The position numbers and the translations under genes were made by a program. Positions 48,045 to 57,976 of a stretch of 64,000 nucleotides of DNA are shown one piece after another. Source of the DNA: Vandiemenella viatica (Eukaryota > Arthropoda > Insecta > Orthoptera > Morabidae). Numbering within the stretch: position 1 is the stretch's first letter; every line of letters starts with the position of its first letter. The notes below the pieces were generated by a model. It searched no databases, was not told where the DNA came from, and saw nothing but the letters and a program-made list of their open reading frames with translations. The DNA lies in contig JARYHS010008074.1 in the NCBI GenBank assembly GCA_031002005.1, forward strand, positions 269,019,930 through 269,083,929, read 5' to 3'.

Positions 48045-48192
48045 TACACCAATGATTGAAATGCTTTCCGATGCCCTAGGATATCCTTTATGTACACTCC
48101 ACTGTAATGTGCTGCCACCTGCCTTCTGTGATTGGTTATTTCACGTTAACGTCGAAAGTAGGTGGTGGTCACATTAATGTGACTGGACTGTG
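46998..48192 (-). mobile_element. Tc1-like transposon inserted in the LINE
   Basis: CACAGTGGGCACC at the left and the complement of the right end, CACAGTCCAGTCACATTAAT, form the outer parts of imperfect terminal repeats; both contain AATAACCACC/ATGTGACCACC blocks. TA duplicates flank it (46996-46997, 48193-48194). At 1195 bp it is close to full length for a compact Tc1 element. Confidence 0.85.
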
Positions 48193-49087
48193 TAGATAAG
48201 AATGGAGAAGAAGTAACGGAGGATTTAAAAAAGGCAGACTTATTGAGTAACTGGTTCAGTGAGTCCAATAGGGACAATAATTCAGGGTTATATCTGGAAA
48301 CGAGCCTATCTGAACAGCTGGACGGGAGCAGACTAGAAAATTTGAAATTAAATGTGAAGATATCATGAAGGAATCTAAAAAAGCATAAAGGGACTGGTGT
48401 TGATAACATTACTACGGATATTTTGAAGATAGTAGTATGGGACCTTGAAACATTATTTAAATTGAGTCTGGATACTTGTTGTTTACCAGATGACTGGAAA
48501 AGTGCGATAGTGGAACCGGTCCTTAAAGGAGGGGTGACAAACAGGGTTGAAAACTATAGACTGTATGTACTGTTCCACATCCCCGAGATTATTCTCACAT
48601 GGGATCAAAGTGAACATATCTATCTATCTATCTATCTATCTAGACCAATCAGTTTGACATCACTGGTAGGTAAATTAATAGAGAGATTAATATGCAACCA
48701 TATTAGAGGTGCCTGTGAGGAAAGTAAATGGTTTTCAAGTCGGCAACATGGCTTTAGAGAAAGATATTCGTGTGAATCTCAGTTAGTAGGATTTATACAA
48801 GATATTTCTGATGAAATGGACAGTGGAGGTCAAGTTGATAGTGTGGCACTATATCTTTCAAAGGCCTTTGACAGAGTGAGCCATAAAATGGTGCTAAATA
48901 ATGTAATTGGAACTGATAAAAAGGTGATTTTCTTGGTGGAAGAATTCCTAAAAGGTAGAAAGCAAAAAGTTAGGGTAGAAGTGAACATGGGAGTCCCACA
49001 GGGTAGTGTATTGGGATCATTGTTATTCGTTAATCCAATGATTAATGGTTTACTGTCAGTGATTCGATTATTTGCAGATGACATAAT
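48193..49087 (+). pseudogene. CR1-like LINE ORF2, reverse transcriptase domain (first part)
   Basis: FKLSLDTCCLPDDWKSAIVE, then NYR, an ~84-bp insertion (48559-48642), RPISLTSLVGKLIERLICNH, SRQHGFRERYSCESQLVGF, LYLSKAFDRVSHKMVLNNV, MGVPQGSVLGSLLFV and RLFADDI ending at the Helitron insertion. These are RT blocks 1 to 5 in order, with the FADD active site. Apart from the small in-frame insertion the RT reads open for nearly 250 codons, so this is the best-preserved retroelement in the window. Confidence 0.85.
48559..48642 (+). repeat. In-frame 84-bp insertion with (TATC)n in the RT gene
   Basis: The conserved NYRPISLTS motif is split: NYR is at 48550-48558 and PISLTS resumes after 28 extra codons. 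The insert ends in TATCTATCTATCTATCTATC. It may be the 3' tail of a short retroposon; the rest of the insert was not recognised. Confidence 0.65.
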
Positions 49088-50349
49088 CTATATATCTATA
49101 AATGAGAAATTGAAAAAGTTTGGATGTACTTTTGGAATCAATCACGCCTTAATAACTCAGCATATTTAAATGAAATTTGGCATGAAGTCAGTTAATTGTG
49201 TGCGAAGTGACAGAGGATAGATTTTATCCCGCAAAATCGCGTAGTTCTTTTAGAAAGTGCCATTTATATCAATTCATAAACAAAAAAGAGTTTCCTACTT
49301 TGTGGACAGCAGTGCCACGTTTACTCTTTGCTTTTTACGTAAATCGAAAAACACTACTTTTCAGAAACATACGCAAGTTTGTGTTTAGTTTAAAAGCCAT
49401 AAAACCGATGCACTTGACAAATAATGGTTTGGAAGCAGGTAATATAAATCGGTACTTAACCTTAAATTTAAGAAAAGGTAGGTAGGTACTGTTGGTAAAA
49501 TTGCAAAGAGATGTCTTCAGTTGGGTACATAAAATAGTATGACATCTCAAATATACCAGCACGAAAGTCGGTTCACTAAGAGTGCAAAATTACCGTGCCG
49601 GAAATGTCGTATTTATAAAAATGTAACGGATTCCATTCTATCTCGGTTCAATTTATTTCCTGTGTGTCTTCTTTTTTGTTACTATAGGCCTACAGTCTCT
49701 GTAATATTAGAAATTATTTTTGCCAAAAAGTAAAACTTAACCAACCCTATTTTATTTTATGTTCAAAATTTTTGTACAAATAATTCACGAAACAGTGCTT
49801 CTTACTTACTATTCAATATTCTGCAAATATTTATTGAATCCATCTCTTAAAACGAATGATTTAATGGCATAATGTAGAAACTTATTGTTTCATGAAGCAA
49901 CATTGAAAGTCGTTTACAACACAATAAACCTCATTTACACGGAGATTATGAAAGCTGTATATTTATTACTAATAATAACTAAATTCCTTCTGCCTTACTC
50001 TGCAACAAAAATAGTCTGGTCCAGGCAGCATTTCATTCAAACCACTATCTCTGCTAATATTGCCGCTACAAAATCAAACGATACGAACACACCTCAACAG
50101 ATTAAATGCATTGAAACTACATGTCGAGTAGTAACAGAATTTTCTATATCAAGATTCTTAATTAGTGTAGCATAAATTACTATCACAATTAATTTCATTA
50201 TACGCCTTACTAAATCACGAGCAGTAACAGTCACTTTATAGCAATGTAAGCTTGCCCAGCAATATTAACAAAAATTGTCTTACAGTTCTAGAGAATTATG
50301 GACTTTACGTTGTACACCGTAAGTTACAAGAACTTAGGATTTTTTTTTA

Positions 50350-50382
<33 letters not shown>

Positions 50383-50629
50383 CGTTACTTCAATGATTAT
50401 TACATGACGACATAGTTCATGCGACTGAATGTAGGTTCAGATGTACTCATATTCGGGTTCATTTAGTATAGCGATCTGAAATAATAAGTTTATTTTGCCA
50501 TTCATAACGTCACTAAGATGCAATAGGCCCTATAGTGAATGTATTAATGAGAGGATGACAGAAGCTTTGATTTTCTAGCGTCAATATTAGCCGAGTTTGT
50601 GACTTGGTTAAAATGCAGCCTGGGCCAGA

Positions 50630-51313
50630 ATGAGAACTGAAACATTAAGAGTTACTAACGTTTTACCGGGTATACAACTAAATTTAAAAAAAGAAAACTG
50701 GTTTTGTGAGAGGACAATACTTGTCCCGAAAAATGACTCTGTTGCTAAAATAAATAAAAAAATATTAGAGGAAATAGCCGGAGAAGTGACAACATACCCT
50801 TCCATCAATACAGTAATGTCAACAGACGATGGTGTTACTTACCCCGTCGAGATTTTAAGCTCCGCGTTATCTGGGATGCCTTCTTACAAACTCGAGCTTA
50901 AGGTTAGCGCTCCAGTTCTCCCGATGCGTAATCCCTCCCCCCCCCCCCCCCCAATATTGTGCAATGGCACCAGATTACACACCACAGAACTAGGAAGAAA
51001 CATTGCGAAGGCGACAATTGTTACTGGTGCATCTAAAGGGGAAGCCGTATTAATTCCGCGTATCCCAATTATTCCCAGTAATTTTCCCTTTCAATTTAAA
51101 AGATTACAGTTCCCATTAAAAATTGCATTTTCAATGACAATTAATAAATCGCAGGGTCAAACGTTAAAAGTTCTGGGAATACATTTGGATAATCCCTGCT
51201 TTTCCCATGATCAATTATATGTTGCCTGCTCGCGGCAATCGAGTGCAAAAAAAAATTACTTTTTTTTTCAGAAAATAACAAGTCATACAATATTGTATAT
51301 ACCGATGTATTAA
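50630..51313 (+). pseudogene. Helitron Pif1-like helicase, C-terminal part
   Basis: A 227-codon open frame with WFCERTILVPKNDSVAKIN, YPVEILSSALSGMPSYKLEL, ILCNGTRLHTTELGRNIAKA, EAVLIPRIPIIPSNFPFQFK, IAFSMTINKSQGQTLKVLGI and CFSHDQLYVACSR. These are the last motifs of the RepHel helicase (superfamily 1, Pif1-like): LP-L-LK, LCNGTRL, PRI, F-R-QFP, TINKSQGQT and S-GQLYVA-SR. A C-run at 50936-50952 disturbs the LRNL motif. The N-terminal helicase motifs and Rep are absent. Confidence 0.88.
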
Positions 51314-51479
51314 ACTGAAAATACTCTTAACATACAGAATATTTTTATTGTTTTAAAAGTTCGATGAAATTGTTGTGGAACATAAATTAATTTTTGTTAT
51401 TTTATTGCAATATTTAATACTACTATTACTAATAAAAGTCTCTGTAAAATAAATTGTATGGTCGTATTGACCTGGTGAC

Positions 51480-51760
51480 ATGGTGACCTGGCGACGTCTG
51501 CGCAATCAGACCCTTTCGTAGCCGATTAACTAACCCAGTAATCCTTCCGGGCATAGAGGACCCGCAGTTCAGTGTGGAATCAGAACCACGTGAGTATTCT
51601 GGCGTACTTCATATCACACAACAACCTATGCCAGAGGTGAAGGTCGAGCTAAGAACCAATGAAAATCCTCGCCGAGACTGGGATTCAAGCTGGGGACTTT
51701 TCCATCTCTAGTTGGACGCCCTGACCACTGAGCAACCAGACCTCTCAAGAAAATCTTATA
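51480..51760 (-). mobile_element. tRNA-derived SINE inside the Helitron
   Basis: On the minus strand, AGGTCTGGTTGCTCAGTGGT (box A region) and GCTTGAATCCCAGTCTCGGC (box B region) form a tRNA-like head near 51750-51660, with a body extending to about 51480. The SINE ends are approximate; target duplications were not identified. Confidence 0.6.
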
Positions 51761-51865
51761 TTACAACACACTTCAACGCGGACGAAGAGGCGGGTAACTG
51801 CTAGTGTTATATAAAAGGATCAAAACAATAAAAGACTGTAAACAACTGCAGGGTAGAGCTGTAAA

Positions 51866-52269
51866 AGTAATGATGTATTCGTTACTGAGTAATGGGTTCG
51901 TTGCCTGACTCAAAGAACCGAATCATTACTCACAAATTCATTTCGTTATTCGCATTTGTCGTAGTTATGAACATGTTCCAGCTCCCGCGGGTAACTAATT
52001 TTGACAATGTGAAGACTAATTTTGTAGTTTTTATTTTGTTTAACATTAAAATTTACAGTGCATAATTTGTAAATAGAAAATTTGTATGGATTATTTGAGG
52101 TAGTTACTGTTTTTTCATTGACCGTTCATTAGGGAGGTTAATTGATTTCAAACATTTACTAAAATTAATGTGTTTATTTTAAGATTTGGTACCTTCTGTT
52201 TTATTTTATAGTGTAATTTAAAATATAAAAGAGCTGTCTAATAGTTTGAAATATATATCTCTGCATTTG
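51866..52269. other. AT-rich stretch beginning with GTAATG/CGTTAC motifs; no gene
   Basis: The start (AGGGTAGAGCTGTAAAAGTA, then CGTTACTGAGTAATGGGTTC) resembles hAT-type termini rich in GTAAC motifs, and similar motifs recur at 54960-55035. No matching 8-bp duplication was found, so a hAT call was not made. Confidence 0.3.
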
Positions 52270-52790
52270 TTTTGCTCTAATAATATTTAATTGCAATGGT
52301 GCACACTCTCCGTCGGCAATTTCCCTAAACACTCATCTTCCTCCTTTCCTGCATCCACCTACATTTGTCCTCCAAAAATTTCAAATTTAAATTCTTTCAA
52401 CATTTTTGGTAAATTATTCATCATTTCTCTTGTAACTCATTCCAATCCCTGACACCCTTAAATAAAACGGAGAATCTTCCTACACCTTTGTGCCTGAAAT
52501 CGAGTGCGAGCTTGTGGTCATGGCCATCTTTTCCCTTCATGCATTACTTTTAATTCTTACACCAATATCTTTCAACGCCTCATGATCAATATACGACTTG
52601 TACACTCCCATCACCCTCCTCCTGTCTTCCAATGAATCCTATTCCAGCTCTTTTATCATATCTGTTATTGATTGCATTCTGCGATAATTTCCAGAAGCAA
52701 ATCTAGCAGCCCTTTTTTGCAGTTCCAGAATTCCATAAACAAATAAGGTACAATAACTTTATTCCTTTTGCCTGGTATTAGTTATTGTAT
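52270..52790 (-). pseudogene. LINE ORF2 C-terminal fragment, minus strand
   Basis: The minus strand reads KKGLLDLLLEI, then MIKELE-like, HEALKDIGVRIKSNA, GHDHKLALDFRHKGVGRFSV, LFKGVRDWNEL and LPKMLKEFK across several frame changes. This C-terminal pattern after the RT is the same type as the tail at 8740-9292. It is truncated on its 5' side by the Helitron at 52793. Confidence 0.62.
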
Positions 52791-52792
52791 TA

Positions 52793-54285
52793 CTAGCCCC
52801 AAAGCCTGTCAAAAATGATGGCTTTAACTGAGTGTTAATTTATTTCTCTGCAGTTGCTTAACTAAATAGAATTGTTATAAAATATTTATCATCCCTTGTG
52901 CTGTAACAAGAAGCTTCAGTTGTCAGCTTGGTCCAGGTTGCATTCAGCCTAACCACAATCACCACTAATATTGCCGATTGAAAAGCAAAACTCAATCATG
53001 CGCGAATTAATACATAATTAATTCATTCCCTGTATTGCAAGTCAGTGTCATCATGCATCGCGAAATAAACTTGGTCCCAAAGCTTCACAGGTTCCGACAC
53101 CTTTCTTTCTTAATACCTGCGATGAAGATTTATATTTTAACGGCTGAAACAGCTTACATCAGCTGAAATAATGACTCCAGTGAGAACGAGGGATGCTAAA
53201 AATAAGTCTTAACAACTTACGCTATGCCACGTAATATTTAATTGTGATTTAGGCGATATATATCACAATCAATTTGGAACTTCTTTCATTCGAACCATGT
53301 AATGATTTCAGTAAAAAAAAAAAAAACCTGATAATTAATATGACAATTTAAACAAAATAAATACTTTTATTTCAGTGTTCAGACAATTCATGTCTTAGCA
53401 ATTGCTTAACTAAATAGAATTGTTATAAAATAAAATTCAGTGTAATTCCTCGTTCTCGCGCTGTTTCAGTTTCCATCCGGGTCCAGGTTGCATTTCAACC
53501 TAACCACATATACTACGATAAACTTGCAGCCAGGAAAACAATACTTCTATTTCACGCATTTTAATAGATGAATAATATCGCGTATTAGTGGCAATAATGC
53601 ATCGCGATATAAATTTTATCAAAAATCTTCAAGGGTTTATACACATTTTTGTTATCCGTGATTCAGACCGATATTAAAACGTTTGAATGGCTGAAATAAT
53701 AGACTCAGTAATATTACACAGTGGAAGCAAAAGAAATTAAAATAAATCTTATTAACTTACAATATGCCACGTAATATTTGTTTCAAGTTTAGTGTAGGAT
53801 GCACAGTTTGGGATCAGTGTGCAACTATTTCCGTTTAGACGAATTAATAATTTCAATAATAGGACACAGTTTAAATAACTTTTTTTTTAAAAAAAAAAAA
53901 AAACTAAATTATTCATGCCCTCTGCCGTAACGTCAAATGCCAGTTGTAATTCTGACCCATGCTAAGTAACAATCTAACCAAAACATTCGCTACATTGATG
54001 TTCGAAACACAAAGTTTTCGTCCATAGAATTTAAGGAATACTTCTACTGTTTATATTAAAAGAATATTACATAAATATAAGCATCTAATGATTGATATGT
54101 CGATTTTAACTTATTATATACTTTTATTTCAGTATTTTGTGAGTTGATTTATTCGCGGATGTTTGGAAATGTTATTAAATAACGTCCATTACCAAGAATA
54201 ATGACGCAGAGAGTGACGTCATTGATTGACGTCATGACGGAACAGGTGACGTCGTACATGACAGGTTGCTTATTATATTAATAGA
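52793..54285 (-). mobile_element. Non-autonomous Helitron (family H1), uninterrupted minus-strand copy
   Basis: On the minus strand: A|TCTATTAATATAATAAGC at 54285 and GCCATCATTTTTGACAGGC, then TTTGGGG and CTAG|T at 52793. Within it the segment TTGCTTAACTAAATAGAATT occurs twice (about 52855 and 53400), showing the family's ~0.55-kb internal duplication. It serves as the uninterrupted reference for the copy at 9293-12881. No coding sequence. Confidence 0.8.
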
Positions 54286-55221
54286 TGATCGAAGGATCCA
54301 TGTGATCAGTGTGGTAATGGCTTTGATGTTGAATGTTTGTTGTAACCGCGACGCAACAACAATTACGAATCTAATCGCATTATTGTCCTGTACCTTTGTT
54401 ATTGATTTAAAAGTTTTGAATACGGATATTTTTAAAATGAAACAATCAAATTTGGAGTCAGTAGCCTGCAGGCCCGATTTGATGGTATGTCAACATTTAT
54501 TTTAACAAATCTATCACAAAAAGATGAAGAATTTATAAAAATAAATGGAAACAGTAAAGGAAGACAGTGGTGAAACCTCCTATTTAAAAACGAAATACTT
54601 TGATGAGATTATAATATTTGATAAATGCATGTCCCATTATCATCTCAGGCTTCAATGCAGGTTTTTGAGTAGGTTACTTTAAAAAATAACCGTCATCAGT
54701 TATTATCACTAGATATGTCACTGTAGGTGTAAGGTTTTTGTTTGTATGTAAACAGATTATTCTTTCGTATATAATATTCATTACACTTAATCAAGTGTAC
54801 AATCAGAGGTTTTCCATAAGAGCCATGTGCTAATTACTTTAAGTTTTATCCAAAGGAACAAGTTACCTAAACTTATTTTACTAAATAAATAATTTTCTTA
54901 AACTTTACCAAATACGAACACAGTCGTCCCGTATGCGACCCGACTCGATGCGAAGCTTCATGCTAGTTTTTATTGTATCAAAAGTAACGAGTAACGAAAC
55001 GAGACGAAAGTAACGAAACGGTACGATAGTAGCGATGTTATCCCATGGAGGAAGGAATATATGGAGACGAAATGACGCTAAATCCGTGAAACCTCGTGAA
55101 AAAACTGCTCTCCTACTGCGCATGCGCGGCGGCCATAGGGATCCCCCCAAAACATTGTGCTGTTTGCATTGTGTCAGCTGCTGAGAATACTTCATTTTAT
55201 AATATTCTAAAGTTTTCTGTA
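54286..55221. other. No gene recognised; possible THAP gene 5' region
   Basis: AT-rich DNA until about 54.9 kb, then a CG-containing stretch (54910-55140) with repeated AGTAACGA motifs and CTGCGCATGCGCGGCGGCC (an NRF1-like palindrome GCGCATGCGC at 55119-55128). The latter could be promoter sequence for the THAP exon candidate just downstream. Confidence 0.35.
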
Positions 55222-55293
55222 ATTCTAAGTTGTGTTGCATATGGTTGCAGAAACAGACAAGATGGGAAACAACCTGGAATAGCGTTTCATAAG
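55222..55293 (+). CDS. Candidate THAP zinc-finger exon (partial)
   Basis: The frame reads LSCVAYGCRNRQDGKQPG, IAFHK before a stop; a GTAAGT donor overlaps the last codons (about 55292). C-X4-C followed by N-R and, after ~10 residues, I-[AS]-F-H is the opening of the C2CH THAP domain, which normally starts M-P-S-C. THAP genes often split their first exon just after this point. No ATG precedes the cysteine closely in this frame, so the start is unresolved. It may be a host gene or a P-element-like transposon relic. The second half of the domain was not found. Confidence 0.45.
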
Positions 55294-55501
55294 TAAGTCA
55301 CATTGTAATTATCGTTCTTGAAGTATCTGATAGGTAACTGCAACATTAGGACCTATCGTTATACGTTTATTCATTGCTTCATATCGTTCTCAAATTTTTG
55401 TTGGGGTAGCGTAGACAATTAGCATATGTTACTACTTTATACCTGAAAAGCTAGCCTTATTGTAGACAAGTGTTGAAAATTTAATTTAAGCGGGTCAAGT
55501 T

Positions 55502-55875
55502 CAGGGGCGTAGCTACTATGGGGCTAGGCGGTGCAGTGCACCGGGGCCCTCACGCTCAGGGGGCCCCCAAGCATACCTCAAGGGGCTCCTAAGCGCACCT
55601 CTAGGGGCCCTCAAGCGCAGTTTAGAGGGCCCACGAGCCTTCACGGCAAACTGGCGAATGGAGAACACAAGAGCCCCGCACTAAGGGCCCTCGGTGCTCA
55701 GGGGGGGCCCCAACCACTGCTCAGGGGCCCTTAAAGAACAATTCAAGGGCCCCCATCCTCAGTTCAGAGGGCCCCTACCAGCACACAAATCAAAAAAAAA
55801 AGGTCGCCCGTCTGGCCTGAGGGCCCAAAATAAATTTTTTGCACCGGGGCCCTTGTTGACCTAGCTACGCCACTG
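55502..55875. mobile_element. hAT-type MITE with GC-rich minisatellite core
   Basis: The left end CAGGGGCGTAGCTA and the right end TAGCTACGCCACTG are terminal inverted repeats. A perfect 8-bp target duplication GTCAAGTT flanks both sides (55494-55501, 55876-55883), as expected for hAT. Inside, about 20-25-bp units containing GGGGCCC and AAGCGCA repeat many times, making this the most GC-rich segment in the window. The subterminal GCACCGGGGCCCT blocks also mirror each other. It encodes nothing believable. Confidence 0.88.
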
Positions 55876-55883
55876 GTCAAGTT

Positions 55884-56162
55884 TACATCGCGACACAGTG
55901 AATATGGTATGCTGCAGGCTTTACTCAAGTTTCAGTTTACACTGAAAGTGTAATATGAAATTAAGTATGATAATTTGTGCTGTGCGAACTATTAAGCGTG
56001 ATTAAATAAACTTTGTTGCCCGAAATGTAGTTCGCGAATCGCGATGCATTTCATGTGTTTAGGTGTATGTACATAGTATGATTTTGTAGCCGCAATATTA
56101 ATGGAAATGTTGGTAGGTTGAAATGCGGTGTTACCAGAAGAGATCAAACAATTTATTTATTA
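55884..56162. other. No gene recognised
   Basis: AT-rich DNA between the hAT MITE and a Helitron end. If a THAP gene exists here this would be intron. Confidence 0.3.
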
Positions 56163-56385
56163 CTAGCTGTTACCCGCGACTTCGTACGCCTGGACTTGGA
56201 GTTTCATTGCCAGAATTGGATATAGAAAACTGTTAGTAACGTAAGATTTGTCCCAAACAACACCGAGTCGACATAATATGATGGAAAGCCATCATTATAT
56301 CATCCTATCGTCTAATCTGTCTCATGAAGAGAATCGATTTACAACATATTTAAAAACAGAAAAGTAAGCGAAGGTGCGGGGATGT

Positions 56386-56416
<31 letters not shown>

Positions 56417-56420
56417 GTTA
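56163..56420 (-). mobile_element. Helitron 3' terminal fragment followed by a (GT)n(G)n microsatellite
   Basis: On the minus strand the end reads CGTACGAAGTCGCGGGTAAC, then AGCTAG|T (CTAG at 56163-56166), nearly the same 3' terminus as the Helitron ending at 51804. The rest of the element cannot be followed past a (GT)n run and about 17 G at 56383-56417, so the 5' limit is uncertain. Confidence 0.6.
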
Positions 56421-56761
56421 ACTGATGGCAACTTTATTTCAGCTTGGTTTTTTCTTCTTTATTCAACATGAGCATATGAATCTTATAATCTAATAGCAGC
56501 ACATTGTCTTCTAGACCTGCACCTTAGGCCAGGTTTACGTCCGTAAGGCATGTCAAAAAGGAAGAAAAATTGGTGCCAGAAACTTTTATACAGACACAAA
56601 TGAATAGTACAGTGCAGAGCAAATTGACTTCTATACTAAATAATAAGTTTTGTTTCTTATCGAAATTTATTAACAAATCAAACACTAACAGACTGCGCGA
56701 CTGAGCAACGAACGTAACATTACAGACTAACACACGAATCTGTCTGTCTTTCATCATTCGA

Positions 56762-57840
56762 TTTTTTTTGCTGTCGTCAGTCTTTAGACTGGTTTGATGC
56801 AATCCTCCATCCCTTCCTATCCTGTGCTAACCTCTTCATTTCTACATACCCCTTACAATCCACGTCCTCAATTATCTGCTTCATATATTCTAATCTCTGT
56901 CTCCCTCTGCAGTTCTTACCTTCAACTGTTCCCTCCACTAACAAATTAACCAATCCAGCATGTCTCAAAATATGACCTACCAGCCTGTCTCTTCTTCCTG
57001 TAAGCTTCTTCCATCAACTTCTTTTCTCACCCATCATTTCTAAAACTCGTTCATTTCTTACTTTGTCTGTCCACTTAATTTTCAGCATTCTTCTGTAGCA
57101 CCACATTTCAAATGCTTCAAGTTTCTTTCTTTCCGGTATTCCTAAAGTCCATGTTTCGCTACCGTAAAGTGCTGTGCTCCACACATAGAGTTTTAAGAAG
57201 TTCTTTCTAATTCCTAGATCAATATTTGAAACTAAAAGGTTTCTCTTTTTCATGAAGGCTCTTTTTGCTAGTGCTATTCTGCTTTTAACATCATTCCTGC
57301 TTCGGCCATCGGTTGTAATTTTGCTTTCCAAGTAACAAAACTCACTCACTTCTCCTATTGCATCAGATCCTATTTTTATATTTAATCTGCTAGTATTGGT
57401 GTCATTTCTGCTACATTTCATCACTTTTGTTTTACTTTGATTTATATTCAGTCCAAAATCATCCTTCAGTATTTTGTTCATGACATTCAATAACTTCTCA
57501 ATATCCTCAGCCCTCTCTGCTAATAAGACAATGTCGTCAGCAAATCGTAGCATACTAATTTTTTCTCCCTGAAAACTTATGCCACATGGAAATTTTTCTT
57601 CGACTTTCTTCATTGCTTCTTCTACATACAAGTTGAATATTAACGGGGATAGACTACAACCTTGTCTCACACCCTTTTTAACTGATGCATGTCTCTCGTG
57701 ATTCTCTACTTTTATCACAGCCACTTGATTCTTATATAGTTTATAGAGGATTCTTCTATCTCGATAAGTTCTTAAAATTTCGTGACTAAAACTGTTATTC
57801 ATACCGAAAAAATGTCCTGTGTCCTTCCTACACTATTTCA
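56762..57840 (-). mobile_element. RTE-like LINE, 5'-truncated
   Basis: The minus-strand element runs from about 57840 to its tail near 56762, ending CAGTCTAAAGACTGACGACA, then A-rich sequence. The tail motif CAGTC-AAGACTGA is shared with the copy ending at 40427. The coding part is described separately. Truncation on the 5' side removes the endonuclease and first RT blocks. Confidence 0.78.
56777..57802 (-). pseudogene. RTE-like reverse transcriptase and C-terminal domain
   Basis: A 262-codon open frame (57802-57014) has SVKKGVRQGCSLSPLIFNLY, then ISMLRFADDIVLLAERAEDI with the catalytic FADD, GLNINQSKTKVMKCSR, FCYLESKITTDGRSRNDVKS and LYGSETWTLG, RKKLEAFEMWCYRRMLKIKW. A stop near 57014 separates it from MRHAGLVNLLVEGTVEGKNC and MKRLAQDRKGWRIASNQSKD (56968-56777). 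RQGC-LSP plus ETWTL and R-MLKI-WTDKV resembles RTE-type endonuclease-reverse transcriptases of insects. It is well preserved and therefore fairly young. Confidence 0.8.
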
Positions 57841-57976
57841 TTGTTAAATTCCATCAATATTGATATAGCCATTTAGTCGTCAAAACGTAACAAAAAGACA
57901 GAAACTTACTTCCACAATAATAATATAATAGCTGGTACCCACAACATCGTTCGTGATTGTAAAGTATTCATATTGA

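Larger units (their letters stand above)
49088..51804 (+). mobile_element. Helitron with helicase remnant, inserted in the RT active-site region
   Basis: It starts A|TCTATATATCTATAAATG and ends AACGCGGACGAAGAGGCGGG, then TAACTGCTAG|T, the hairpin-plus-CTAG end seen in many insect Helitrons. Without it, GCAGATGACATAA joins TGTTATATAAAAGG and the LINE frame reads ADDI-MLYKRIKTIKDCKQLQ without a break, which fixes both ends. It carries a helicase fragment and a SINE. No Rep (HUH) domain was found. Confidence 0.83.
41500..51865 (+). mobile_element. CR1-like LINE, split by four later insertions
   Basis: Pieces at 41500-42358, 45664-46997, 48193-49087 and 51805-51865 form one colinear + strand non-LTR element: PHD-like ORF1, SGNH-like esterase region, endonuclease and reverse transcriptase up to and past the FADD box. 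The interruptions are a Helitron dimer (42359-45663), a Tc1 element (46998-48192), an ~84-bp piece inside RT (48559-48642) and another Helitron (49088-51804). The 5' limit is approximate and the 3' part after RT is missing or replaced. Confidence 0.8.

Noticed and set aside
51866..55045. A 3.2-kb hAT transposon with GTAACGA-rich ends
   Set aside because: Both ends carry similar GTAACGA/CGTTAC motifs, but the terminal repeats do not align well and no 8-bp duplication was found.
55531..55734. Proline/arginine-rich 67-codon frame in the hAT MITE
   Set aside because: It is a translation of the GGGGCCC minisatellite within terminal inverted repeats; no gene is needed to explain it.
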